A stretch of 64,000 bases of DNA from Coprobacillaceae bacterium UN01-12pH3A (GCA_027676805.1 JAQENU010000003.1:128255-192254); one strand, 5' to 3'. Positions 16,861-25,043 are shown, counted from the first letter of the stretch. Notes: generated by a model from the sequence alone, not told the origin. A program made the numbers and translations.

Positions 16861-17013
16861 TCGCCTTAGGCGGATAAGGTGAACGAAAGCTATAATTCCA
16901 CAGGCTTTCTGTGTTTATAACACAGATATTAGAATATGACAATCAAAGATATTCGGAACTATACAAACTGGAGGGCAGCTTTAAGTTAACCCTCCTAATT
17001 ATGGAGGAAAGTT
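16859..17013 (+). promoter_or_regulatory. Candidate translation-attenuation leader of the second GNAT gene
   Basis: A 17-codon ORF (ATG 16936, TAA 16987-16989) precedes the gene. GGAGGG (16970-16975, inside this ORF), CCCTCC (16990-16995) and the gene's own SD GGAGG (17003-17007) can pair in two mutually exclusive ways. CCTCC/GGAGG with a 7-base loop would hide the SD; GGAGGG/CCCTCC would free it. Upstream, CACAG, CTGTG and CACAG form another alternative set. This matches the logic of erm/cat leaders. The leader ORF has only a weak SD. Confidence 0.45.
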
Positions 17014-17463
17014 ATGAATAATATTACCTTAAAGAAAATTGATGATTCAAATTTCATTGATTGCTTCAACTTAAAACTTGCAATGGGCCAAGATAAGTAT
17101 GTTTCAAATCCTATTCGTAGTCTCGCACAAGCGTATGTCTATTACAGCCAATGCATGCCATTTGGCATATATGCAGAAGATAAAATGGTTGGATACGTAA
17201 TGGTTATCTACGATTATGATGAAGAAGTATATAATATTTGGCACATGATGATTGATAGCACTTTTCAGGGGAATGGGTATGGTAAAAGTGCATTGCAGGA
17301 AGTTCTCAAATACATTACCTCAAAGCCTTTTGGGAGCTCCAAAACCGTTTTAATTACCTGTAATCCCCAAAATGAAGTGGCATATAGACTATATCGCCAA
17401 ATTGGTTTTACTGAAACTGGCAAAAACGATGATGACGAATTGGAACTGGGCATAACTTTATAA
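17014..17463 (+). CDS. GNAT family N-acetyltransferase, BltD/PaiA-like
   Basis: 149 residues, SD GGAGG before the ATG. A complete small GNAT domain: GIYAEDKMVGYVMV strand pair, WHMMIDSTFQGNGYGKSALQEVL with the acetyl-CoA pyrophosphate loop (QGNGYG), then CNPQNEVAYRLYRQIGF, the typical C-terminal helix and strand. The pattern is closest to spermidine/spermine acetyltransferases (BltD), though streptothricin-type resistance enzymes share it. Preceded by an attenuator-like leader, which hints at induction by a translation-blocking compound. Likely horizontally acquired. Confidence 0.85.
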   Translation: MNNITLKKIDDSNFIDCFNLKLAMGQDKYVSNPIRSLAQAYVYYSQCMPFGIYAEDKMVGYVMVIYDYDEEVYNIWHMMIDSTFQGNGYGKSALQEVLKYITSKPFGSSKTVLITCNPQNEVAYRLYRQIGFTETGKNDDDELELGITL

Positions 17464-17757
17464 AATACATATAATTCTACTGCGAGCATTTGGTATGGTA
17501 CGCCTTATTGGTAAAAAAAGAGGTACTACCCATTTTGTCGTTTTCGCAGTCGGTTCTTTCCTCCGCGTCATCACTCCCGCAGATAGACGACGGCTTATTA
17601 CATTCAAAACGTCTGCACAGGGGTTTACGTATGACCGTATAAAATCCTATGCAGCCTTTTGAGCTGCTATTTCACTAGTCGGGCAATAAAAAATAATAGT
17701 GTCTTTAAGCATGTATAAAATTAGCAGTACCTATGGTTAATCACTTTATTGTTTTAA
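17464..17757 (+). other. Gene remnant or tiny ORF in mobile debris
   Basis: An open frame of 55 codons runs from ATG 17495 to TGA 17660-17662 and is Arg/Phe-rich and GC-richer than the flanks. It has no SD. I do not recognise the peptide; it may be the end of a decayed mobile-element gene. The rest of the stretch to 17757 holds nothing identifiable. Confidence 0.3.
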
Positions 17758-17758
17758 T

Positions 17759-17787
17759 AAAAAAATCAACTGCCTAAACAGTTGATT
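17759..17787 (-). terminator. Terminator of tRNA-His
   Basis: On the minus strand ATCAACTG pairs with CAGTTGAT around a 6-base loop, followed by seven T. Confidence 0.85.
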
Positions 17788-17820
17788 GCTTTTATATATT
17801 TGCTGATGTTAGTTTTAAAA

Positions 17821-17897
17821 TGGGGCGACCGATGGGAATCGAACCCACGAATGTCAGAGCCACAATCTGATGTGTTAACCACTTCACCACGATCGCC
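17821..17897 (-). tRNA. tRNA-His (anticodon GTG)
   Basis: Anticodon stem TCAGA/TCTGA with loop TTGTGGC. The acceptor GCGATCG/CGGTCGC pairs fully. The extra G at -1 required for tRNA-His (17897), the C73 discriminator and CCA are encoded. Confidence 0.96.
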
Positions 17898-18072
17898 ATA
17901 TCGTTCATCAGCAAAAATTATTATAGTATAAAACTTATTACTTGTAAAGCATAAAATGACATTTTTTAAAATTTATTTACGATTCTATTTTTTGTATTAA
18001 AACTTTTTTACAAATGATAAAAAGCTGGGATTCCCTTGTCACTTATGTTAAAGTGTTGAAGAGGTGATGAGG

Positions 18073-18900
18073 ATGTATAAATTAGTTTTTGCGGACTTAG
18101 ATGAAACGCTGTTAGCCGATCATCATGTTCCGGCAGTAAACCTGCGGGCAATTAATAAGGCAAAACACCAAGGGGTTAAAATCATTCCCTGTACCGGACG
18201 CGGATACGATATGACAATCGATGTTCTTAAAGAACTGGATCAATATGATCAGACCAGCGAATATCTGGTGGGATATAATGGTGCTTTAATCATGGAAACA
18301 AAAGGACCTAAAGAATTAATGTTTAATGGTTTAGAATACGAGCTTATGAAACAAATATTTGAGTATGGCAAAAACTTGGATGTCTGCTTAATGGTCTTTA
18401 CAACTGAAGGATGCTACTTATTTAATGCTAATGAAGATGAAATTCAAAGAAAGACAAGACAAAAATCAAACTTTAAGGTAATGGAAGGCTATGATATTGA
18501 TTTCTTAAAGGATCAGCGTATTGCTAAAATAAACTATGAAAATACAGACACGGCGTATATGGCAAAAATAAAACAAGAAATCGAGCCTTTAGTAGGTGAT
18601 AAAGTGACAGTCACAGCTTCTTCTTCCCGCTATATCGAATTCAATAAAAAAGGCGTTAATAAAGGGGTAGGATTAAAGTGGCTGGCTGATTATTTAGATG
18701 TCCCCATTGAGGAAACGATCGGTATTGGCGATAACTACAATGATATTGATATGATCAAAACTGCCGGATTAGGAGCGTGCGTTGCCAGTGCTCACCAAGA
18801 TATTCAGGATATATCGGATTATGTTGCTAAAAGGGATTATGCCGATGGTTCTGTTGCGGAAGTTATTGAGGAATTTATACTTAAAAATAGTGCTGAATAG
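18073..18900 (+). CDS. Cof-type HAD-IIB phosphatase
   Basis: 275 residues from the ATG at 18073; GAGGTGAT sits 8 bases before it and overlaps two in-frame upstream start codons (18064 GTG, 18067 ATG). HAD motifs: FADLDETLL (catalytic DxD), PCTGRG (motif II), K in motif III region, and GIGDNYNDIDMIKTAG (motif IV). The IIB cap lies between. Such enzymes dephosphorylate sugar phosphates or other small metabolites. It is a close paralogue of the convergent gene at 18903 (same lengths and shared stretches around all motifs), so the pair probably arose by an inverted duplication or by side-by-side divergence. Confidence 0.9.
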   Translation: MYKLVFADLDETLLADHHVPAVNLRAINKAKHQGVKIIPCTGRGYDMTIDVLKELDQYDQTSEYLVGYNGALIMETKGPKELMFNGLEYELMKQIFEYGKNLDVCLMVFTTEGCYLFNANEDEIQRKTRQKSNFKVMEGYDIDFLKDQRIAKINYENTDTAYMAKIKQEIEPLVGDKVTVTASSSRYIEFNKKGVNKGVGLKWLADYLDVPIEETIGIGDNYNDIDMIKTAGLGACVASAHQDIQDISDYVAKRDYADGSVAEVIEEFILKNSAE

Positions 18901-18910
18901 CACTATTTTT
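18883..18910. terminator. Shared bidirectional terminator spanning both stop codons
   Basis: AAAAATAGTGCT / AGCACTATTTTT with a GAAT loop. The TAG stops of both convergent HAD genes lie inside the hairpin. Confidence 0.88.
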
Positions 18911-19727
18911 CATTTAGAATGAATTTTTCAATCAATTCTGCCAAAACGCCCTGATTATTATCATTTTCACATACATAGTCGCAGGCATCTTTAACATCAG
19001 GAACTGAGTTTCCGGCTGCTACACTCAAACCTGCTGCCAGCAGCATTGGCATGTCATTGTAGTTATCCCCTACCCCAATTGTCTGCTCTATATCACAGCC
19101 TAATAATTTAGCGAGCTGTCTTAGTGTATCGCCTTTATTAACGCCTAAACGATTCAATTCCATATAGCGATTAGAAGAGTAACTAACACTCACAGCATCA
19201 TCTGTCAATGGGCGCATCTCTTCTTCAAAGCTTTTTAAATAAGGAACGTCCACATTCTGATAAAGAACTTTGGCGATAGGTTCATCTCTTAAAAACTCAA
19301 TAGATTCCCCTTCAATTTCAATAAACGTATTTTTTTGATTATAGAAGCGCTGACGTTCATCCTCATTAAGATTATAAACATAAACTTCAGTTGAAGTATA
19401 TACATGAATACAAACATCTTTCGTTTTACCAAATTCAAATAACTCAGCCGCTTTATCAAAATCTAATCCATTAAAGAAGATTAAACGGTTATTCTTATTT
19501 TCCGTTAAGGCACAGCCATTAAATGAGATAGAATATTCATTTTCTTTATCATCTAGTCCTAAATCTTTTAATATAGCTTGAATTGCCATATACCCTCTGC
19601 CGGTACATGGAACAAATTTTACCCCTCTTTTTGAGGCTTCGTGAATTGCCTTTTTATTAGCTTCACAAATTTGGTGATGATCATCTAATAAAGTTTCATC
19701 TAAATCACTTGCGATTATTTTATACAT
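18903..19727 (-). CDS. Cof-type HAD-IIB phosphatase
   Basis: 274 residues from the ATG at 19727 (GGAGG upstream; the longer frame to 19787 lacks an SD). Motifs: IASDLDETLLDDHH, PCTGRGYMA, NRYMELNRLGVNKG and GVGDNYNDMPMLLAAG. It shares the same architecture and many identical stretches with its convergent neighbour, including the unusual E rather than G after DLD. The predicted role is hydrolysis of a small phosphorylated metabolite; the substrate is unknown. Confidence 0.9.
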   Translation of the reverse strand: MYKIIASDLDETLLDDHHQICEANKKAIHEASKRGVKFVPCTGRGYMAIQAILKDLGLDDKENEYSISFNGCALTENKNNRLIFFNGLDFDKAAELFEFGKTKDVCIHVYTSTEVYVYNLNEDERQRFYNQKNTFIEIEGESIEFLRDEPIAKVLYQNVDVPYLKSFEEEMRPLTDDAVSVSYSSNRYMELNRLGVNKGDTLRQLAKLLGCDIEQTIGVGDNYNDMPMLLAAGLSVAAGNSVPDVKDACDYVCENDNNQGVLAELIEKFILNEK

Positions 19728-19811
19728 ATCTATTCCTCCGTTAATTGTATTGTACATGATTTCTAACATGAATAGTGAGAATCTCAAAATTTGAAAAGAA
19801 ATGTATCTGAA

Positions 19812-19840
19812 TTGTACTTCCCCTATAAATCCGTTAGAAT
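19812..19840 (+). promoter_or_regulatory. Promoter of the 78-residue hypothetical gene
   Basis: TTGTAC, 17-base spacer, TAGAAT. Confidence 0.65.
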
Positions 19841-19859
19841 AAAGGAAAGAGGTGATAAG

Positions 19860-20096
19860 ATGTCTAAAACAATCGATGTCATGACGTTAATGAAAATTAA
19901 TCAATATCTAAAAGAGGAAAACATAGACTGTATTCTTCATCATGCCAGTGCCTGTGATAATCGCTCGCTGCGTATTGAAACACACAGCGATATCAATATA
20001 GGAGAACTTTGCGATAAAATAAATACATTTTTAAATCAAAGCTGGCTGCATGTAGAAGCTGATCCCTATGATTCTTTTCACCTGTTCATAAAATAA
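19860..20096 (+). CDS. Hypothetical protein, 78 residues
   Basis: Start at ATG 19860, directly after AGAGGTGAT and a good promoter; the longer frame to 19791 would cover the promoter. Mixed alpha/beta composition with no membrane segment. Three short blocks stand out: an N-terminal MKINQYLKEENID helix, an IETHSDINIGELCDKINTFL helix, and a C-terminal strand ending DSFHLFIK. I recognise no family. It ends at its own terminator, so it is monocistronic. Confidence 0.65.
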   Translation: MSKTIDVMTLMKINQYLKEENIDCILHHASACDNRSLRIETHSDINIGELCDKINTFLNQSWLHVEADPYDSFHLFIK

Positions 20097-20099
20097 AGG

Positions 20100-20132
20100 C
20101 TCTTATTATTTAATTAATAAGAGTTTTATTTT
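20100..20132 (+). terminator. Terminator of the hypothetical gene
   Basis: CTCTTATTA/TAATAAGAG hairpin followed by TTTTATTTT. Confidence 0.85.
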
Positions 20133-20690
20133 ACTTCATCACTTATTTTAATAAAAATGATAGCCAAATGAACGAATTCTGTTAATGGCATCGTCCGAAT
20201 AATGAGATACATGGTTTAAAGAATCCTAAGATTTACATCCAGCTGATTAAATTCATTTTCCATTTGTTTTTTTGGAAAGTACGGGTCGAGCCATAGTTTT
20301 CTTATCAATAGTTTTAAAAACAAAAGTATGTTTGTCTAATGTTTTACCACCACAGCAGTGATGCTGTATTAGCTTGTATAGAACTTAACAGTGGAAATAC
20401 TTATTAAAATAATCATCATTATCTTATTTTCATTGATCCTTTCCTTAAGTAAATACGTCAATATTCTTTCTTTTAATATTGACCCATTCCCTAAACAATT
20501 ATGATTTAGAGGATATTTTACACCCTAAATGCGCATTACAGAATGCTTCACCAGTAAAAAGATTTAATTCATTTGCTCTCACGATGCTTACAACCTAATA
20601 TATGTGATTCCATTCCACTATTTAGTTATACTTGTAAATTTATATGAAGTGCATGAATTATTTTCCAAACATCTGTTCGTTTAAAATAAA
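20133..20690. other. Gene-free region, possible decayed coding sequence
   Basis: No intact ORF. On the minus strand two short open stretches in different frames (about 20270-20400 and 20150-20215) read like protein but are separated by stops, as expected for an old pseudogene. I cannot name the parent gene. No RNA structure recognised. Confidence 0.35.
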
Positions 20691-20695
20691 TCTAT

Positions 20696-20723
20696 TTGGA
20701 CAAAGTACGATCAATGCTATAAT
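20696..20723 (+). promoter_or_regulatory. Promoter of the NUDIX gene
   Basis: TTGGAC, 16-base spacer, TATAAT. Confidence 0.7.
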
Positions 20724-20760
20724 AGGAATAGAAAATAAATAAAAAGTGGGACAGGATAAA

Positions 20761-21225
20761 ATGAATTATGTAGATACAATTAGAAAGAAGATCGGACATG
20801 ATGATCTGATTTTGGCAGGTTCAAATATTATCATTACCGATTCGTCACATCGAATTCTGCTTCAGAAAAGATCTAACGGGACATGGGGTCTACTTGGCGG
20901 ATTAATGGAAATCGGTGAATCCTTGGAAGAAACCGCAATTCGTGAAGTCAAAGAAGAAGCCCATATAGATATTGCTGAGTTAAAGCTTCTGAATGTTTTT
21001 TCCGGACCTCAATACTATTTTACGTTGCCAAATAAGGATCAGATTTATGTCATCACCGCTTTATTTCATGCCAGAGTGATAAGCGGAACCCTACTGGCTG
21101 ACGGGGTTGAAAGCTTAGCTTTAGAATATTTTGATTTAGATAATCTGCCGGAAAATATGGAAGAAGAATATAAAATCTATATTCAATTTTATAAACAGTA
21201 TATAAAAGAAAACAAGTCAATCTGA
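20761..21225 (+). CDS. NUDIX hydrolase
   Basis: 154 residues from the ATG at 20761 (AGGA upstream; a GTG at 20746 is in frame). The NUDIX box is present at residues 50-72: GGLMEIGESLEETAIREVKEEAHI, matching Gx5Ex7REUxEExGU except Ala for the last Gly. The N-terminal half carries a LILAGSNIIITD strand with the insertion RILLQKRSNGTWGLLGG. Family members cleave nucleoside diphosphates linked to another group. Typical housecleaning enzyme; substrate not predictable. Confidence 0.9.
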   Translation: MNYVDTIRKKIGHDDLILAGSNIIITDSSHRILLQKRSNGTWGLLGGLMEIGESLEETAIREVKEEAHIDIAELKLLNVFSGPQYYFTLPNKDQIYVITALFHARVISGTLLADGVESLALEYFDLDNLPENMEEEYKIYIQFYKQYIKENKSI

Positions 21226-21237
21226 TCAGATTGACTT
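21214..21237. terminator. Bidirectional terminator, perfect 24-bp palindrome
   Basis: AAGTCAATCTGA and its exact complement back to back. It contains the NUDIX stop codon and lies just before the end of the convergent acetyltransferase gene. Confidence 0.75.
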
Positions 21238-21243
21238 TTATAT

Positions 21244-21828
21244 TTAAATATTATCACGGATAACACGGCAAGGATTGCCATAAGCGACTTTATTTGAAGG
21301 AATATCCTTTGTTACCACACTTCCCGCCCCAATAACAACATTATCGCCAATACTAACTCCCGGCATAATGATGGCTCCGCCGCCGATCCAGACATGATCG
21401 CCTATAGTTACCGGAGCAGTCTGCGTTTTACAGAAAGCAAAGGTGCCATCTTCTTTTCTTTCACCGAAACGTTCTGCTGCACTGGTGGGATGAAAAGCGG
21501 TATAAATTTGAACATTGGGTGCAATTAGAGCATAATCTCCAATTATGATCTTATTATCATCTAAGAAGGTACAATTCATATTCACTTCACAATTTTCACC
21601 AAAATAAATATTTTCGCCATAGTCCACATAGAATGGAGGCGTAATCCAAAGGTTCTGACCAAATCCGCCTAACAGCTGTTTAAGCAGTTCCGTTTTATTC
21701 TCGCTGTCCTTTGAATCACAAAGATTATACTTGCGTACTAAATCCTTGGCTAAATGCCATTGTGCCAGCAGTTCTTTATCTCCGCAGTCGTATAATTCAC
21801 CTGCCAGCATTTTATCTCGTTCTGTCAT
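21244..21828 (-). CDS. Sugar O-acetyltransferase (maltose/galactoside acetyltransferase family)
   Basis: 194 residues. The N-terminal Mac domain ([20 protein letters not shown]) is followed by a left-handed beta helix of hexapeptide repeats and a C-terminal cap. Active-site His is in [50 protein letters not shown] is the classic repeat tail. It acetylates sugars with acetyl-CoA. It is the last gene of the ROK-controlled operon and starts 16 bases after the DUF1349 gene. Confidence 0.93.
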   Translation of the reverse strand: MTERDKMLAGELYDCGDKELLAQWHLAKDLVRKYNLCDSKDSENKTELLKQLLGGFGQNLWITPPFYVDYGENIYFGENCEVNMNCTFLDDNKIIIGDYALIAPNVQIYTAFHPTSAAERFGERKEDGTFAFCKTQTAPVTIGDHVWIGGGAIIMPGVSIGDNVVIGAGSVVTKDIPSNKVAYGNPCRVIRDNI

Positions 21829-21843
21829 GTTCGTCTCCTTTAT

Positions 21844-22437
21844 CTATATATGTGTGTCTTCATTCCATTTTAATGACTGTAAATCCCAATGATCCATGAT
21901 TGCTTCAAAAGAAGAATCCATTGGACTGCAGGCATAGATTCCTAATTTTAATCCTTTATCAACAGGCAGATGAAACATTCTCAATTCGTTATATTGTGAT
22001 CCATCAATGGAGTATTCAATTAAATAATCATGGTCTTTTTTATGCAGGCGATAATAAATCTCGGATAGGCACGGTTTTAATTCAAAGGCAATCGCCCAAT
22101 CGGAATAACCGCTGCAAGTAACGACACTGCCTAACATAAGACTATCATTTAACCCAGTTTCCAAAGATGCTTTTGCCCAGTTTTCTTCATCAAAATAAAG
22201 AAATAAACCGGCTTGATCATACAGCTCTTTTCCTTTAAAAGAAACTCGGACATCAAAAGTAAAGTCCTCCTTATCAATCGGCAGTAAATAGGCATGCCCT
22301 GTATTTCTTCGATAGCCGTAGTTAGTCCTTTGCCAAAAATCCGTTTGCGGCTGGGTCATTAGGCGAATATACTCATCAGAAATATCATACACTTTCGGTG
22401 CATTTAACCATTCTCCGTTATAATCTGTGATCTTCAT
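21844..22437 (-). CDS. DUF1349 (concanavalin-like beta-sandwich) protein
   Basis: 197 residues. The DUF1349 pattern is recognisable: N-terminal EWLNAPK, TDFWQRTNYGY, a beta-rich core with DQAGLFLYFDEENWAKASLE, and C-terminal GIYACSPMDSSFEAIMDHW. This jelly-roll fold resembles glucanase or lectin domains; yeast relatives are linked to glucose repression, but the enzymatic role is not established. No signal peptide, so cytoplasmic. It overlaps the HAD fusion gene by 20 bases, so the two are translationally coupled, and it probably acts on the same sugar pathway. Confidence 0.85.
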   Translation of the reverse strand: MKITDYNGEWLNAPKVYDISDEYIRLMTQPQTDFWQRTNYGYRRNTGHAYLLPIDKEDFTFDVRVSFKGKELYDQAGLFLYFDEENWAKASLETGLNDSLMLGSVVTCSGYSDWAIAFELKPCLSEIYYRLHKKDHDYLIEYSIDGSQYNELRMFHLPVDKGLKLGIYACSPMDSSFEAIMDHWDLQSLKWNEDTHI

Positions 22438-23890
22438 CTTCTTTTTTCTCCTTATCTAAAAAGATTGAATTTATAAAACAGGCAACTCCGTTATGCTGAT
22501 GATCTAAAGTAATGTAGTCCGCATTCTTTTTAGTTTGAGGACTGGCATTTCCCATTGCTACCCCAATGCCGGCTTCTTTTATTATTTCCGCATCATTATC
22601 GGCGTCACCAAAAGCGATAATTTGTTTTAAAGAAATGTCATTCCACGCTGCAATCTTTTTCAAGGCAAAACTTTTTGAAAGGTCAGGGTGCATGAATTCA
22701 TATTCAATTTTTCCTGCCTGAACACTTTTAAATGCTGCACTTTTCAGTTTTTCTCCATGTGCTTTAATTAAAGGCATATCTTCAGGCTGACTCATCACGA
22801 TCAATTTACTCTGCGGTGTACGGCAGATTTCATCAAAATCAATAACTTGATAGTCAATGCCGTCACTAAGAGAAAGACGAACAGCAAGCTCATCTTCTTT
22901 CATTACTCCCAGCGTATCATCTAAATAAATCCCAAAATTAACCGGATAGCCATCAAAGTGATCTATAATCGTTTTGATGTCCGCCCCATCTATCGTATAA
23001 TATTTTTCTTCCTTATTTAAACGATAATCTTTAATATGTCCGCCATTTATCCCCAATATAAAGTCAACAAGATTTTCCGCCTGCCATTGTTTAATCAGTT
23101 TTTCTATAGAACATAGAGGTCGTCCACTCGCTAAGCCAAATAAATAGCCGTTTTGTTTGAGCCGAACTAGAGCTTGTTTTGTCTTCTCAGTCAGCTCCTC
23201 TTGATCATTTAAAAGAGTTCCATCGATATCACTGACAATCATTTTTATATTTTCCTTCGATGAAAAATCGATCAGCTTCAATAGGTCAATCGGCTGATGA
23301 AAAGTAAAGGTAGGATCAACAATCCCTTCATCTGAGACACTGCCCCATAACGCATAGCCAAAATCTACTCCCGCAGCCTGACAACACAGATAGTCACTCA
23401 AAGCATCCCCAATGTAGATAACCTCTTCTTTTTCTACATTTAATCTTTCTAAACATAAAAGAATTGGTGCAGGGTCTGGTTTATGCAAAGTCGTATCATC
23501 TGCCAAAACAGCGGTTTCCATAAATTGATCCAATCCTTTAGATACAACATCAATCTCATATTGCTTCTTCGTCTTGGCAGAAACGACTGCCTGTCGCATA
23601 TACTTATGCACTGTTTCAAGCACTTCTCTGATTCCTAAATAAACGGATGCCCCCTCTTCATAATCGTTTACATACTGTACCCATCGGGCATAGGTTTTTT
23701 CTTTATCCTTAATATTTAATTCTTCCATCACTTTCATTCCCGGATAAGACGCAAACTTCAACACTTGCTCATAAGAATAATCTATACCTAGTTCTTCTTT
23801 GATGATTCTCTGCAAAGGAATCATATTCATTTTTAAAGTATCTAATATCGTTCCATCGATATCATAAATAACTGCCTTATATTTTTTCAT
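22418..23890 (-). CDS. Two-domain HAD phosphatase (phosphoglycolate-type plus Cof-type)
   Basis: 490 residues containing two complete HAD units. Unit one (1-205) is of the phosphoglycolate/beta-phosphoglucomutase type: YDIDGTILDT with Asp10/Asp12, VSAKT (motif II), HKPDP (motif III, 136-140) and GDALSD (161-166). Unit two (216-475) is of the Cof/HAD-IIB type: SDIDGTLLND with Asp221/Asp223, ASGRP, and GDADND. Both keep their catalytic Asp, so both should be active. SD GGTGAAA. It directly follows the ROK regulator gene (they share base 23890). Natural fusions of these two HAD classes are unusual. Confidence 0.88.
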   Translation of the reverse strand: MKKYKAVIYDIDGTILDTLKMNMIPLQRIIKEELGIDYSYEQVLKFASYPGMKVMEELNIKDKEKTYARWVQYVNDYEEGASVYLGIREVLETVHKYMRQAVVSAKTKKQYEIDVVSKGLDQFMETAVLADDTTLHKPDPAPILLCLERLNVEKEEVIYIGDALSDYLCCQAAGVDFGYALWGSVSDEGIVDPTFTFHQPIDLLKLIDFSSKENIKMIVSDIDGTLLNDQEELTEKTKQALVRLKQNGYLFGLASGRPLCSIEKLIKQWQAENLVDFILGINGGHIKDYRLNKEEKYYTIDGADIKTIIDHFDGYPVNFGIYLDDTLGVMKEDELAVRLSLSDGIDYQVIDFDEICRTPQSKLIVMSQPEDMPLIKAHGEKLKSAAFKSVQAGKIEYEFMHPDLSKSFALKKIAAWNDISLKQIIAFGDADNDAEIIKEAGIGVAMGNASPQTKKNADYITLDHQHNGVACFINSIFLDKEKKEDEDHRL

Positions 23891-24870
23891 TATTTTTCAC
23901 CTGCTATCTTTCTAATAAGGTTCATCATTCCTAAATATTCCAGACCATCAAACAGACATTGATTAGGATTTTCTTCAAGTTCTAAACAATAATCCTGATG
24001 GACCCATGACTTAAGCTCTTGTTTTAATAATGGCAAATCCAAAGGAAAAGAAAGTTTGGAAGATATCATGATTTTTTGAGGATCATTGCTAAGACAAGTA
24101 ATGACTAATAGATGGGAAATAATCTGATTAAATTCCAATTCATTATGACAAGCTCGTATAGCCTGGTTAATCGTTTTATCGTGATATGGGATCAACCCCA
24201 ATTCACCGATAATTCCCTTATATCCATTTAAAATTGTTCCATTCACCATCACTGAACCACCCATTCCAAGAGAACTGATATACAAATAAACAAAATTATC
24301 GATCGATTCATCATGCTTATAGATCCCTCTCTGCATACATTTAACATCATTCTCAATATAAATGGGAATCATGATTTGCTGCTGCAGATGCTCGATCCAG
24401 TCATTTCTTATATACTGATCCTCATGATCGGTATAATAAATATACCCATTGACAATTCCTTCTACCGCCATCACAACCGCAGTGGATTTATACTTCTTAA
24501 TCATGTTTTTTATCTGATTGGAGAGCTGATCAAATGAAGAATACTCTATCTTACTTGATTCGATAACCTCATATAATCTCATTATTTTACATTCAGCATA
24601 ATCCTTATGAACAAATAAACATATCAAGCTGAACAAAGCCGGATTTAAAGAAAATCGCACAGGACATCTTCCCCCTGTAGATTCATCAACACCAATGCTT
24701 TCTACAATGTTATTATCTTCAAATTGTCTTAACATATTACGGACACTGGATTGAGATAATTGTGTGTCTTGAACCAAGTCCAGCATGGTTGCATCCTTTT
24801 TCATATATAAATGATGAAGCAGTAATTGACTGTTGTTTTGTTTCAAAACAGTATGTGCATAGACTTTCAT
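23890..24870 (-). CDS. ROK family transcriptional regulator (NagC/XylR type)
   Basis: 326 residues, GGAGG before the ATG. N-terminal winged HTH at residues 10-75 (MLDLVQDTQLSQSSVRNMLRQFEDNNIVES) is followed by a ROK sugar-kinase-like fold: VVMAVEGIVNG, IYIENDVKCMQRG (the ENDV sugar-binding motif) and SSLGMGGSVMVNGTILNGYKGIIGELGLI. The usual Zn-binding CxCGxxGC motif is missing, and the C-terminal half is shorter than in XylR. So it is probably a sugar-sensing repressor that no longer has kinase activity. It heads an operon with the HAD fusion, DUF1349 and Maa-like genes. Confidence 0.88.
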   Translation of the reverse strand: MKVYAHTVLKQNNSQLLLHHLYMKKDATMLDLVQDTQLSQSSVRNMLRQFEDNNIVESIGVDESTGGRCPVRFSLNPALFSLICLFVHKDYAECKIMRLYEVIESSKIEYSSFDQLSNQIKNMIKKYKSTAVVMAVEGIVNGYIYYTDHEDQYIRNDWIEHLQQQIMIPIYIENDVKCMQRGIYKHDESIDNFVYLYISSLGMGGSVMVNGTILNGYKGIIGELGLIPYHDKTINQAIRACHNELEFNQIISHLLVITCLSNDPQKIMISSKLSFPLDLPLLKQELKSWVHQDYCLELEENPNQCLFDGLEYLGMMNLIRKIAGEK

Positions 24871-24882
24871 TTTAGTGCCTCC

Positions 24883-24918
24883 TTACTTTTATTATATTAT
24901 AACAAAAGTAAACGTCAA
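24883..24918 (-). promoter_or_regulatory. Promoter and inverted repeat of the ROK operon
   Basis: On the minus strand TTGACG (24918-24913), 16-base spacer, TATAAT (24896-24891). The inverted repeat TTACTTTT-N13-AAAAGTAA (24883-24911) covers the -10 region, suiting an autorepressing ROK operator. Confidence 0.6.
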
Positions 24919-25043
24919 TCTATTTTTAAAAGAGATAAAAAAGTTAACTTATCTTTTATTAAATTTTTTTGAAAAAGAAATTATGTCAATGAATGATGAA
25001 AAAAGGACTTTAGTCCAAAATATAATGATGTACATAAAAAGCA

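Noticed and set aside
17758-17897. Attachment-site duplication of the tRNA-His 3' end
   Set aside because: I looked for a second copy of the tRNA 3' sequence around 15.3 kb and found none.
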